From: an uncultured Clostridia bacterium
GTDB lineage: Bacteria > Bacillota > Clostridia > UBA1381
NCBI GenBank assembly: GCA_934489015.1
Contig: CAKSSN010000005.1
Span: 62,001 to 126,000, forward strand
Reading direction: 5' to 3'
Length of the DNA: 64,000 nucleotides
Position numbers and translations under genes: made by a program. The first letter of the stretch is position 1. Each line of letters begins with the position of its first letter. This document shows, one piece after another, positions 17,193-24,430 of the stretch. The notes below the pieces were generated by a model. It saw only the letters and a program-made list of their open reading frames with translations, searched no databases and was not told where the DNA came from.

Positions 17193-17780
17193 ATGGAGGA
17201 ATTATTAACGCGATACCCGTCACTTTGCGAGTGTGGGGAAAGCATTGAAAAGGCTCTTGACATTATTATTGATACATATGAAAATGGCGGGAAAATCCTT
17301 GTTTGCGGAAACGGCGGAAGTGCCGCAGACAGCGAGCATATTGTAGGCGAGCTGATGAAAGGGTTTTTAAAGCGCCGCGAGGTTACGGACGAGCGTATAC
17401 CCGAAGAGCTCAGAAAAAATTTGCAGGGCGCTTTGCCGGCAATTTCGCTTCCGAGCCAGTGCGCTGTTTTGTCGGCTTTTATAAATGATGTTGAGCCCGA
17501 TATGATGTATGCGCAGCTCGTTTACGGCTATGCCGGGAAAAATGATTTGGTAATCGGAATTTCAACGTCGGGAAACTCCAAGAATATTGTAAATGCGGTT
17601 GAGGTTGCAAAATGCATTGGTGCTAAAGCAATTTCGCTGACAGGAAAAAAAGAAAGCAAGCTTTCGGAGCTGTCTGACGTTACAATCCGCGTTCCCGAAA
17701 CCGAAACATATAAGGTTCAGGAGCTGCATTTGCCGGTGTATCATTATTTGTGCGCGGCGGCAGAGGAAAGATTTTTTTAA
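17193..17780 (+). CDS. SIS-domain phosphosugar isomerase (GmhA-like)
   Basis: A 195-residue sugar isomerase domain protein resembling sedoheptulose-7-phosphate isomerase GmhA. It has the phosphate-binding CGNGGSAADSEHI motif near residue 35 and a second serine motif GISTSGNSKNIVNA. The frame is open from 17175 (ATGA overlap with the ROK stop), but the ATG at 17193 has AAAGGTG 8 nt upstream and matches family N-termini. With transaldolase and a kinase in one operon, it probably interconverts an aldose/ketose phosphate. There are no other heptose-LPS genes, so an LPS role is unlikely in this Gram-positive. Confidence 0.85.
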   Translation: MEELLTRYPSLCECGESIEKALDIIIDTYENGGKILVCGNGGSAADSEHIVGELMKGFLKRREVTDERIPEELRKNLQGALPAISLPSQCAVLSAFINDVEPDMMYAQLVYGYAGKNDLVIGISTSGNSKNIVNAVEVAKCIGAKAISLTGKKESKLSELSDVTIRVPETETYKVQELHLPVYHYLCAAAEERFF

Positions 17781-17798
17781 AAGACGTGTTTGTTTGGG

Positions 17799-17827
17799 GC
17801 TGTTCGCAAAAGCGAACAGCTTTTTTT
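17799..17827 (+). terminator. Terminator of the transaldolase-ROK-SIS operon
   Basis: A perfect 9-bp stem GCTGTTCGC/GCGAACAGC with an AAAA loop and a T7 tract. Confidence 0.95.
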
Positions 17828-17860
17828 GCACTGATTAAGAGCTGCTTAAAAATTTTAAAA

Positions 17861-17881
17861 TATAAAAGCCGCACAAGCGGC
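17861..17881 (-). terminator. Probable terminator of the amino-acid ABC operon
   Basis: GCCGC (17868-17872)/GCGGC (17877-17881) with a 4-nt loop, followed on the minus strand by TTTTATA. The stem is short, so this is a moderate call. Confidence 0.5.
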
Positions 17882-17972
17882 GGAAAACAAGAAATTTACT
17901 TTTTAAATAAAGTCTTTAATTACTTATTTTCGGCTGCCGTGCGGCATTAGTTCAATTTCCTTATGTAAAGCC

Positions 17973-18704
17973 TTATAAAACCTTGTTGAGAAAATCAATC
18001 GTTCTCGGATTTTTCGGGTTTTGGAAAACCTCTTCCGGCGTACCCTCTTCAAGAATAACGCCGTCATCAATAAATATAACCTTATCCGCAACCTCACGCG
18101 CAAAGCCCATTTCATGAGTTACAACAGCCATTGTCATTCCTCCGGCTGCAAGCTCTTTCATAACGGCGAGAACCTCTCCGACCATTTCGGGATCAAGGGC
18201 GCTTGTAGGCTCGTCAAAAAGCATTATATCCGGATCCATGGCAAGCGAGCGTGCAATTGCAACTCTCTGCTGCTGACCGCCGGAGAGCTGATGCGGATAA
18301 TAATCCGCCTTATCCTTAAGCCCGACACGCTCCAAAAGCGAAAGAGCCTTTTTTTCAGCCTCTGCCTTTGACATTTTCTTTAAATCCATCGGCGCGAGCA
18401 TGATGTTTTTCTTAACCGTAAGATGAGCAAACAGATTAAAGCTCTGAAAAACCATGCCTATGTTTTCTCTAATTTTATTTATATCGGTTTTTTTATCCGT
18501 AATTTCCACATCGTCAACTATAACAGTGCCGCTTGTCGGCTCCTCAAGCCTGTTAAGGCAGCGGAGAAAGGTTGATTTACCCGACCCGGACGGACCTATT
18601 ATGCATACAACCTCTCCTTCGTTTATGGTGAGGTCTATGCCGTTTAATACGTTTAATTTACCGAAGCTCTTTTTTAAATCAGTTACTTTTACTTTTTCTT
18701 TCAT
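17973..18704 (-). CDS. Polar amino-acid ABC transporter ATPase (GlnQ-type)
   Basis: A 243-residue ATP-hydrolysing subunit of a polar amino-acid importer. Walker A GPSGSGKST, signature LSGGQQQRVAIARSLA, Walker B IMLFDEP and switch histidine in VVTHEMGFA are all present. The frame extends to 18737, but the ATG at 18704 (MKEKVKVTDL) is the family-like start; it lies inside the 3' end of the permease gene (about 26-nt overlap), so the two are coupled. Last gene of a binding protein-permease-ATPase operon on the minus strand. Confidence 0.93.
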   Translation of the reverse strand: MKEKVKVTDLKKSFGKLNVLNGIDLTINEGEVVCIIGPSGSGKSTFLRCLNRLEEPTSGTVIVDDVEITDKKTDINKIRENIGMVFQSFNLFAHLTVKKNIMLAPMDLKKMSKAEAEKKALSLLERVGLKDKADYYPHQLSGGQQQRVAIARSLAMDPDIMLFDEPTSALDPEMVGEVLAVMKELAAGGMTMAVVTHEMGFAREVADKVIFIDDGVILEEGTPEEVFQNPKNPRTIDFLNKVL

Positions 18705-19365
18705 AATTAATCTTATTCTCCAAACGCTTAGAAACAATCATCAGTATAGAAATAACAATCAGGTAATATGCCGCAACAAACAGATATGTTTCAAAATACT
18801 GATACGTTTTTCCTACATATGTATTTGCTCTGTTTGTCAGCTCCGCAAGTCCTATAACAGAAAGTATGGAAGTATCCTTAATCGTTATAATAAACTGGTT
18901 TACCATTGACGGCAGTGCGATTTTAAACGCCTGCGGCAAAACAATTTTCATCATTGATTTTCTGTAGCTGAAGCCAAGACTTCTTGCCGCTTCCATCTGT
19001 CCTTTGGGAACAGCGTTTATTCCGCCTCTGAAAATCTCCGAAAGGTATGCTCCGGCATTAAGGCTCAGCGTTATAACTCCTGCCGAAAACGGTGAAAATG
19101 TGAATTTGCCCAAAAACAGCCTGAAAAGCTGCGGAACGCCGTAGAAAACGAAAATTGCCTGAACAATCATCGGCGTACCTCTTATAATCCAGACATACGT
19201 TTTTGAAATACCTTTTAATACCTTGCTTTTTGATATATCCATAAGACATGACAGAAGACCTATCACAATTCCTATGATGATTGAAAGCAGGGAGATAAGG
19301 ACTGTTATTTTTACACCGGACAACAGCATTCCGGTTGCGTTAGTTAAAACTCTGTTAAAATCCAT
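18679..19365 (-). CDS. Polar amino-acid ABC transporter permease (GlnP/HisM-type)
   Basis: A 228-residue membrane subunit with about five transmembrane helices and the cytoplasmic EAA loop (EAARSLGFSYRKSMMKIVLPQA) that contacts the ATPase; IIRGTPMIVQ near residue 60 is typical of the His/Glu/Gln permease subfamily. Only one permease gene is present, so the channel is probably a homodimer. It is preceded by the binding-protein gene, with a strong hairpin in the 72-nt gap. Confidence 0.93.
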   Translation of the reverse strand: MDFNRVLTNATGMLLSGVKITVLISLLSIIIGIVIGLLSCLMDISKSKVLKGISKTYVWIIRGTPMIVQAIFVFYGVPQLFRLFLGKFTFSPFSAGVITLSLNAGAYLSEIFRGGINAVPKGQMEAARSLGFSYRKSMMKIVLPQAFKIALPSMVNQFIITIKDTSILSVIGLAELTNRANTYVGKTYQYFETYLFVAAYYLIVISILMIVSKRLENKINYERKSKSN

Positions 19366-19389
19366 ATAACCACTCTCATATATTTTTTT

Positions 19390-19428
19390 AAGGTCTGCAA
19401 CACGGAGATTTTATCGGTTGCAGACCTT
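19390..19428. other. Intercistronic hairpin between binding protein and permease genes
   Basis: A 12-bp perfect inverted repeat (19390-19401 with 19417-19428). On the minus strand no T run follows it, so rather than a terminator it is probably a 3'-stabilising stem for the binding-protein message, as is common in ABC operons that need excess binding protein. Confidence 0.6.
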
Positions 19429-19437
19429 TTTTCTTAA

Positions 19438-20187
19438 TTAATAACCGTATTTTGCAAGAATTTCGTCATACTTGCCGTTTGCCTTAATATTCTTAAGACC
19501 TGCGTTGAACTTTTCGAGAAGCTCTGCATTTTCACCCTTCTTTACGGCAAAGCCGTAGCCTGCCGGGTTAAGTACATCGCCAAGCATTTCAAGCTTTACG
19601 CCCTCTGATTTGATTGCCCATGCGATAACGGAATAGTCCTCAAAGCAAGCGTCGTTTACTCCGCTTATAACTGCCTGATACATTGACGGCGAATCATCGT
19701 AATATGAAATTTCAAAGCCGTACTTATCCTTGATTGATTCTGTATATTCAAGGCTCATTGTACCGTTCTTTGCGGCAATCTTTTTGCCTGCAAGATCAGC
19801 TTCCGACTTAATATCGCTGCCCGGTGCAACAACGAGTATCTGACCGTCCTCAAAATATGAGTCCGAAAAATCAAATGTTTGCTTTCTCTCGTCATTAATT
19901 GTCATTCCGGCAATCATACCGTCGGCCTGACCCGACTGAACAGAACCCATTGCAGCCTTAAAGCCTTCGTTTTTCATTTCGTATTCAAATTTCTGATCCT
20001 CAGCAACTGCTGCGAGAATTTCCATATCAACACCTACATATTCGCCTGTTGACTCGTCGAGAAACTCAAACGGTGCGAATGAGTTGTCGGAGGAAATTGT
20101 GTACTTTTCTGTCTTTTCTCCGCATGATGCAAGACCTGCACACATTGCCAGCGCGGCCGCAAAACATATTACTTTCTTTAATTTCAC
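19438..20187 (-). CDS. Amino-acid ABC transporter substrate-binding lipoprotein
   Basis: A 249-residue family-3 solute-binding protein anchored to the outer face of the membrane. The signal peptide ends in lipobox LASC, with the lipidated cysteine at residue 22; the mature part opens with the typical YTISSDNSFAPFEF and contains the ligand-arginine/aspartate region seen in polar amino-acid binders (MTINDERKQTFDFS). A TTG at 20196 is in frame, but AAAGGA abuts it; the GTG at 20187 is 9 nt from that site and gives a clean signal peptide. First gene of the importer operon. Confidence 0.9.
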   Translation of the reverse strand: MKLKKVICFAAALAMCAGLASCGEKTEKYTISSDNSFAPFEFLDESTGEYVGVDMEILAAVAEDQKFEYEMKNEGFKAAMGSVQSGQADGMIAGMTINDERKQTFDFSDSYFEDGQILVVAPGSDIKSEADLAGKKIAAKNGTMSLEYTESIKDKYGFEISYYDDSPSMYQAVISGVNDACFEDYSVIAWAIKSEGVKLEMLGDVLNPAGYGFAVKKGENAELLEKFNAGLKNIKANGKYDEILAKYGY

Positions 20188-20235
20188 TTCTACCAATCCT
20201 TTCTTTTTACTTAAAATAAATATAATTCATACATC

Positions 20236-20264
20236 ATTATATCATACTTTTAAAAAAATATCAA
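20236..20264 (-). promoter_or_regulatory. Promoter of the amino-acid ABC operon
   Basis: On the minus strand TTGATA (20264-20259), 17-nt spacer and TATAAT (20241-20236), about 50 nt upstream of the binding-protein start. Confidence 0.75.
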
Positions 20265-20324
20265 TAGCTTTTTTACAATTTATAAGAAAATTTAAGTAAT
20301 TTGACTATATTGCACCCGATATAC

Positions 20325-20353
20325 TTGACGAAATTTATATTTTAGGTTATAAT
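20325..20353 (+). promoter_or_regulatory. Promoter of the cysteine desulfurase-thiI operon
   Basis: TTGACG (20325-20330), 17-nt spacer, TATAAT (20348-20353), 46 nt before the start codon. Confidence 0.75.
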
Positions 20354-20398
20354 AGAAGATGGATTAGTACAGACAGATTAAAATGAAAGGCGAAATTT

Positions 20399-21523
20399 AT
20401 GATATATCTTGATAACGCTTCAACAACAAAGCCGTCGGAGGCGGCAAAGGCGGCAGTGCTTGAAGCAATGGAGCAATTCGGAAATCCGTCATCTCTGCAC
20501 GGAGTGGGAATAAAGGCGGAAAAAATAGTCGAAAGCGCCAGAGAAGCCGTTGCCACGCGGCTCGGAGTGAACAAAAAAACCGTGTTTTTCACATCGGGCG
20601 GAACGGAAGCGAACAACACTGCGGTTTTCGGCGCGGCAAGGGCGCTTGAAAAAAGAGGAAAGCATATTATAACCTCTTCAATAGAGCACCCGTCTGTTCT
20701 TGAGGCCTTTAAAGAGCTTGAGGGACGCGGCTTTTCGGTTACATATCTGCCGGCGGAAAAAAGCGGACGGGTGAGCCTTGAAGCTTTGAAAGAAGCGCTT
20801 CGTGACGACACGGTTTTGGTCAGCGTTATGGCGGTAAATAATGAAACGGGCGTAATTCAGCCGATAAGGGAAATAAGCGATGCAGTGCACGAGAAATGCC
20901 CGGCGGCTGTTGTTCATTCGGACTGCGTTCAGGCTTTCGGAAAAACAGACTGCCGCTTAAAGCAGCTCGGCGCGGATATGGTGAGCGTGAGCAGCCATAA
21001 AATTCACGGACCTAAGGGAGTAGGCGCGCTCTGCATTAATCACGCAAGAGTGCTACCGCTTCTTTTCGGCGGAGAGCAGCAGGGAAAAATCCGCCCGGGA
21101 ACGGAAAATGTACCCGGAATTGCCGGCTTCGGCGCGGCGGCTTCCGAAAGCTTTGGCAGCTGCGAAAAGCAGTACGACGCGCTTAAACGGGGAATAAAAG
21201 AGAGCATAGATAATGCTATCATAAACGGCGCGGAGGAATACTCCTCAAAATGCATTTTAAACGTTTCGTTTTTGGGGCTTAGGTCGGAAATTCTTCTTCA
21301 CAGCCTTGAAACGCACGGAATTTATGTGTCAACAGGCTCTGCCTGCTCATCGCATAAGCCGGAGGTCAGTCACGTTCTTACGGCAATGGGGCTTGACAGA
21401 AAAAGCGCGGACAGCGCAATCCGCTTCAGCTTTGACAGCTCAATTACGGACGAGGATATAAAATTTGTTGTGTCGGCGCTTAAAAAAGAGGTTGAAACAA
21501 TAAGAAAATTTGTACGCGCATAA
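20399..21523 (+). CDS. Cysteine desulfurase (NifS/IscS-like, NifZ type)
   Basis: A PLP enzyme that takes sulfur from cysteine as an enzyme-bound persulfide. The 374-residue protein has the PLP lysine Lys201 in SSHKIHGPKG and catalytic Cys316 in STGSACSSHK. The next gene, 17 nt on, is thiI; this pairing in Firmicutes points to a dedicated sulfur donor for 4-thiouridine in tRNA rather than general Fe-S assembly. Confidence 0.93.
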   Translation: MIYLDNASTTKPSEAAKAAVLEAMEQFGNPSSLHGVGIKAEKIVESAREAVATRLGVNKKTVFFTSGGTEANNTAVFGAARALEKRGKHIITSSIEHPSVLEAFKELEGRGFSVTYLPAEKSGRVSLEALKEALRDDTVLVSVMAVNNETGVIQPIREISDAVHEKCPAAVVHSDCVQAFGKTDCRLKQLGADMVSVSSHKIHGPKGVGALCINHARVLPLLFGGEQQGKIRPGTENVPGIAGFGAAASESFGSCEKQYDALKRGIKESIDNAIINGAEEYSSKCILNVSFLGLRSEILLHSLETHGIYVSTGSACSSHKPEVSHVLTAMGLDRKSADSAIRFSFDSSITDEDIKFVVSALKKEVETIRKFVRA

Positions 21524-21540
21524 GGATTAAGGAGATTGTT

Positions 21541-22725
21541 ATGAAAGAAATTATACTTGCAAAATACGGAGAAATAATATTAAAGGGCTGCAACAGACCG
21601 AGATTTGAAAAGGTGCTTGTTAAAAATATAAGCAATTCGCTCAAAGGCATTGAGGGAGTTGATATTCGTCTTGCGCAGGCTACAATATATATAGAAGCAG
21701 ACGGCGGAGAAAAGCTTGATTTGATTTGCGAAAGGCTTTCGAAAATATTCGGAATTGTGTCAATAACGCGCGCGGCGCAGTGCGAAAAGGATATTGAAAA
21801 AATCAAGGAAACGGCGCTTGAATACTGCGGAGCGGAGCTTAAGGAGGGCGTCAGCTTCAAGGTTGAGGCAAAGCGCTCGGATAAAAAATTCCCGCTCAAT
21901 TCGCAGGATATAAGTCGCGAGGTCGGCGGATTTTTGCATGACAGCTGCACGGGCTGCATTGTTGATGTTCATAATCCGGATAAAAATGTTAAGGTTGAGG
22001 TGCGCGATTTCGGCGCGTATGTATATGTTGCTCAAAATAAAATAAAGGGTCAGGGCGGAATGCCTATCGGAACGGGGCTTAAAGCAACGCTTCTGCTTTC
22101 GGGCGGAATTGATTCGCCTGTTGCCGGACACATGATTGCAAAGCGCGGACTTGAAATTGACGCGGTGAACTTTTTCAGCTATCCGTATACGAGTGAGCGC
22201 GCAAAGGAAAAGGTTATTGAGCTTGCCTCTATAATTGCCGAATACACCTCAAAAATCGAGCTTTATATAGTGCCGTTTACCGATATTCAGCTTAAAATAA
22301 GAGATAACTGCCCGGAGGAGCATATGACGCTTATTATGCGCCGATTTATGATGAGAATTGCCGAAAAACTTGCAAGAAAGCACAAATCGGCGGGACTTAT
22401 AACGGGCGAAAGCGTAGGTCAGGTAGCAAGCCAGACGCTCGGCGCGCTTGACGTTACAAATTCGGTTGTTGATATGCCTGTTCTGCGTCCGCTTATCGGA
22501 ATGGACAAGGATGAGATTATTGAGCGCGCAAGGCAGATAGGCACATTTGAAACCTCGATTTTACCTTATGAGGATTGCTGCACCGTGTTCACTCCGAAGC
22601 ACCCGACAACAAATCCGAAAAGAGCGTCCGTTATCAGAACGGAAAGCGTTTTAGATATTGAAAAGCTCGTTGACGAAGCTGTTGAGGGAACGGAAAAAAT
22701 AGTTGTTTATCCGAAGAATATCTGA
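21541..22725 (+). CDS. thiI: tRNA 4-thiouridine synthase ThiI
   Basis: Adenylates U8 of tRNA and inserts sulfur to form s4U. The 394-residue protein has an N-terminal ferredoxin-like plus THUMP RNA-binding region (about 1-165) and a PP-loop ATP pyrophosphatase domain with LLSGGIDSPVAGHM (about residue 185). There is no C-terminal rhodanese domain, which is the short form typical of Bacillota; sulfur transfer then uses the neighbouring desulfurase. It follows that gene in the same operon. Confidence 0.95.
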   Translation: MKEIILAKYGEIILKGCNRPRFEKVLVKNISNSLKGIEGVDIRLAQATIYIEADGGEKLDLICERLSKIFGIVSITRAAQCEKDIEKIKETALEYCGAELKEGVSFKVEAKRSDKKFPLNSQDISREVGGFLHDSCTGCIVDVHNPDKNVKVEVRDFGAYVYVAQNKIKGQGGMPIGTGLKATLLLSGGIDSPVAGHMIAKRGLEIDAVNFFSYPYTSERAKEKVIELASIIAEYTSKIELYIVPFTDIQLKIRDNCPEEHMTLIMRRFMMRIAEKLARKHKSAGLITGESVGQVASQTLGALDVTNSVVDMPVLRPLIGMDKDEIIERARQIGTFETSILPYEDCCTVFTPKHPTTNPKRASVIRTESVLDIEKLVDEAVEGTEKIVVYPKNI

Positions 22726-22743
22726 TTTTTGAAATGAGGTAGT

Positions 22744-22893
22744 AAGTCTGAATAAAATCGCCCATAGCGCAGCTTTTTGTTCGGGGCGGTACCATCGTAC
22801 AGCACCGCTCACTGCAAAGCAACACTCTGAACGATTTTCTTTCAGACTTAAATTTTGTGCCTTACAGCACGGAAAGGAATGGTTATAAAAATG
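22744..22893 (+). promoter_or_regulatory. Structured leader of cinA (copy 1 of a repeated element)
   Basis: A closing stem AAGTCTGAA (22744-22752)/TTCAGACTT (22841-22849) is extended by AAAATCG (22754-22760)/CGATTTT (22832-22838). Inside is CGCCC (22759-22763)/GGGCG (22784-22788), enclosing ATAGCGCAGCTTTTTGTTCG minus its last bases, and a second hairpin GCGGT/ACCGC (22787-22791/22804-22808 region). Downstream GTGC (22857-22860)/GCAC (22867-22870) abuts GGAAAGGA (22871-22878). The right edge of the window carries a homologous element. The closing stem could form during transcription and control access to the ribosome site through the adjacent hairpin. I recognise no named riboswitch. Confidence 0.7.
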
Positions 22894-24126
22894 AAGGCTG
22901 AATTAATATCTGTCGGAACGGAGCTTTTGCTCGGCGAAATACTGAATACCGATGCGCAGTTTTTAGCGCGCGAGCTGTCTGAAATAGGCATTGACGTTTA
23001 TCATCAGAGCGTTGTCGGCGATAATGAAAACAGGCTTGCCGAGAGCGTAAGGTGCGCGCTTGAAAGGTCTGATATAATTATTGCGTCGGGAGGACTCGGA
23101 CCGACGCCCGACGACATTACGAAAGAAGTTATTTCAAAGGTCTGCGGCAGAGAACTTGTTCTTGATACGGAAAGTCTCGGATATATAGCCGGCTATTTTA
23201 AACGCACCGGCAGGGAAATGACAAAAAATAACGAGAAGCAGGCTTATATGCCGGATGGCTGCATAATACTTAAAAATAACTGCGGCACTGCGCCGGGCTG
23301 TATAATTGAAACGGGTGAAAAGGCTGTTATAATTCTGCCGGGTCCGCCGGTTGAGCTTGAGAGAATGTATACCGAGAGCGTGAAGCCGTACCTTAAAGCA
23401 AAAGCGGGGAACAAGCTTTTTACAAAAACTCTGCACCTGTTCGGAATAGGCGAGTCGGCTGTTGCGGACGGACTTTCGCGTCTTATGGAAAGCTCGGTAA
23501 ATCCGACTGTTGCGCCTTATGCAAAAACGGGCGAGGTATATCTGCGCCTTGCGGCAAAGGCAGAAAGCGCAGATGAAGCCGAAAAAATAATGGCTCCGGC
23601 GCTTGATGAAATTTATGAAAAATACGGAAGCTTTGTTTATTCCGACGACGGAAAGAGCCTGCCCGAAACGGTTATTTCTTCTCTGCTTGATAAAGGGCTT
23701 ACCATAAGCACGGCGGAGAGCTGCACGGGAGGGCTTATTGCAAAAACGATAACGGATTTTTCGGGTGTGTCGGAAATTTTCTCTGAGGGCTATGTTACGT
23801 ATTCAAACGATGCTAAAATGAAAAATCTGGGTGTGTCTGCCGTCACTCTTGAAAAGTTCGGGGCGGTAAGCGAGCAGACGGCGCGCGAAATGGCAGAGGG
23901 AGTAAGAAGCAAAGCGCAGTCGGATATTGGCGTTTCGGTAACGGGAATTGCAGGACCGGGCGGCGGCAGTGCGGATAAGCCGGTAGGTCTTGTTTATGCC
24001 GCGCTTTCGTGCAGCGGCGGCACCGTATGCAAAAAGCTTATGTTAAACGGCGACCGTGAAAAGGTAAGGTATCTTACAATGCTAAATGTTTTTTCGATGA
24101 TTAATGAAGCAATTTCTAAAATGTGA
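22891..24126 (+). CDS. cinA: CinA: nucleotide-binding/NMN amidase protein
   Basis: A 411-residue two-domain protein. The N-terminal half is a MoaB/MogA-like (COG1058) domain with GTELLLGEILNTDAQ and ASGGLGPTPDDIT; the C-terminal half is a PncC-type nicotinamide-mononucleotide deamidase domain with AESCTGGLIA and VTGIAGPGGG. It recycles NMN in the pyridine-nucleotide cycle and has been linked to competence/DNA damage by name only. Upstream in-frame starts (22855, 22879) are poorly placed; the ATG at 22891 follows GGAAAGGA by 12 nt, a spacing seen repeatedly in this window. The preceding structured leader suggests post-transcriptional control. Confidence 0.93.
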   Translation: MKAELISVGTELLLGEILNTDAQFLARELSEIGIDVYHQSVVGDNENRLAESVRCALERSDIIIASGGLGPTPDDITKEVISKVCGRELVLDTESLGYIAGYFKRTGREMTKNNEKQAYMPDGCIILKNNCGTAPGCIIETGEKAVIILPGPPVELERMYTESVKPYLKAKAGNKLFTKTLHLFGIGESAVADGLSRLMESSVNPTVAPYAKTGEVYLRLAAKAESADEAEKIMAPALDEIYEKYGSFVYSDDGKSLPETVISSLLDKGLTISTAESCTGGLIAKTITDFSGVSEIFSEGYVTYSNDAKMKNLGVSAVTLEKFGAVSEQTAREMAEGVRSKAQSDIGVSVTGIAGPGGGSADKPVGLVYAALSCSGGTVCKKLMLNGDREKVRYLTMLNVFSMINEAISKM

Positions 24127-24148
24127 AGCATAAAGGGGAAGTGAAAAG

Positions 24149-24352
24149 GTGAGCAAATACGAGCCGCTGTGGAGATGGATAAAAGAAAACAGGGAAAATG
24201 ACTTTGTTTTGACATATGACGATATAGAAAAAATCGCGGGTGTGCCGCTTGACCACTCTTTTCTGACATATAAAAAGGAGCTTTCGGAATATGGCTTTAA
24301 GGTCGGAAAAATATCCATGAAGAATAAAACCGTTGCTTTTGAGAGGCTTTAA
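24149..24352 (+). CDS. Small conserved protein of unknown function
   Basis: A 67-residue protein starting at GTG with AAGGGGAAG upstream. It begins SKYEPLWRWIKENR and contains DDIEKIAG and DHSFLTYKKELSEYGFKVGKI. It resembles a small family seen in Clostridia (similar to the short DUF7662-like proteins) with a predicted compact alpha/beta fold. It lies 22 nt after cinA and before a strong terminator, so it is co-transcribed with cinA. Function unknown. Confidence 0.65.
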   Translation: MSKYEPLWRWIKENRENDFVLTYDDIEKIAGVPLDHSFLTYKKELSEYGFKVGKISMKNKTVAFERL

Positions 24353-24369
24353 TGTAAACCTTCGGAGCA

Positions 24370-24413
24370 AAAAGACTATGAAGCTTTCAAGAGAAAATTC
24401 ATAGTCTTTTTTT
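24370..24413. terminator. Bidirectional terminator between cinA operon and blaR1-like gene
   Basis: A perfect 13-bp stem (24370-24382 with 24398-24410) has a T7 tract on the plus side and a T5 tract on the minus side, serving both convergent units. Confidence 0.9.
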
Positions 24414-24430
24414 CTGATTTAAATAAATTA

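Noticed and set aside
22788..22808. GGTACC and GCGGT in the cinA leader as a T-box antiterminator
   Set aside because: The conserved T-box sequence, specifier loop and terminator/antiterminator pair are absent, and cinA is not a tRNA-charging or amino-acid gene.
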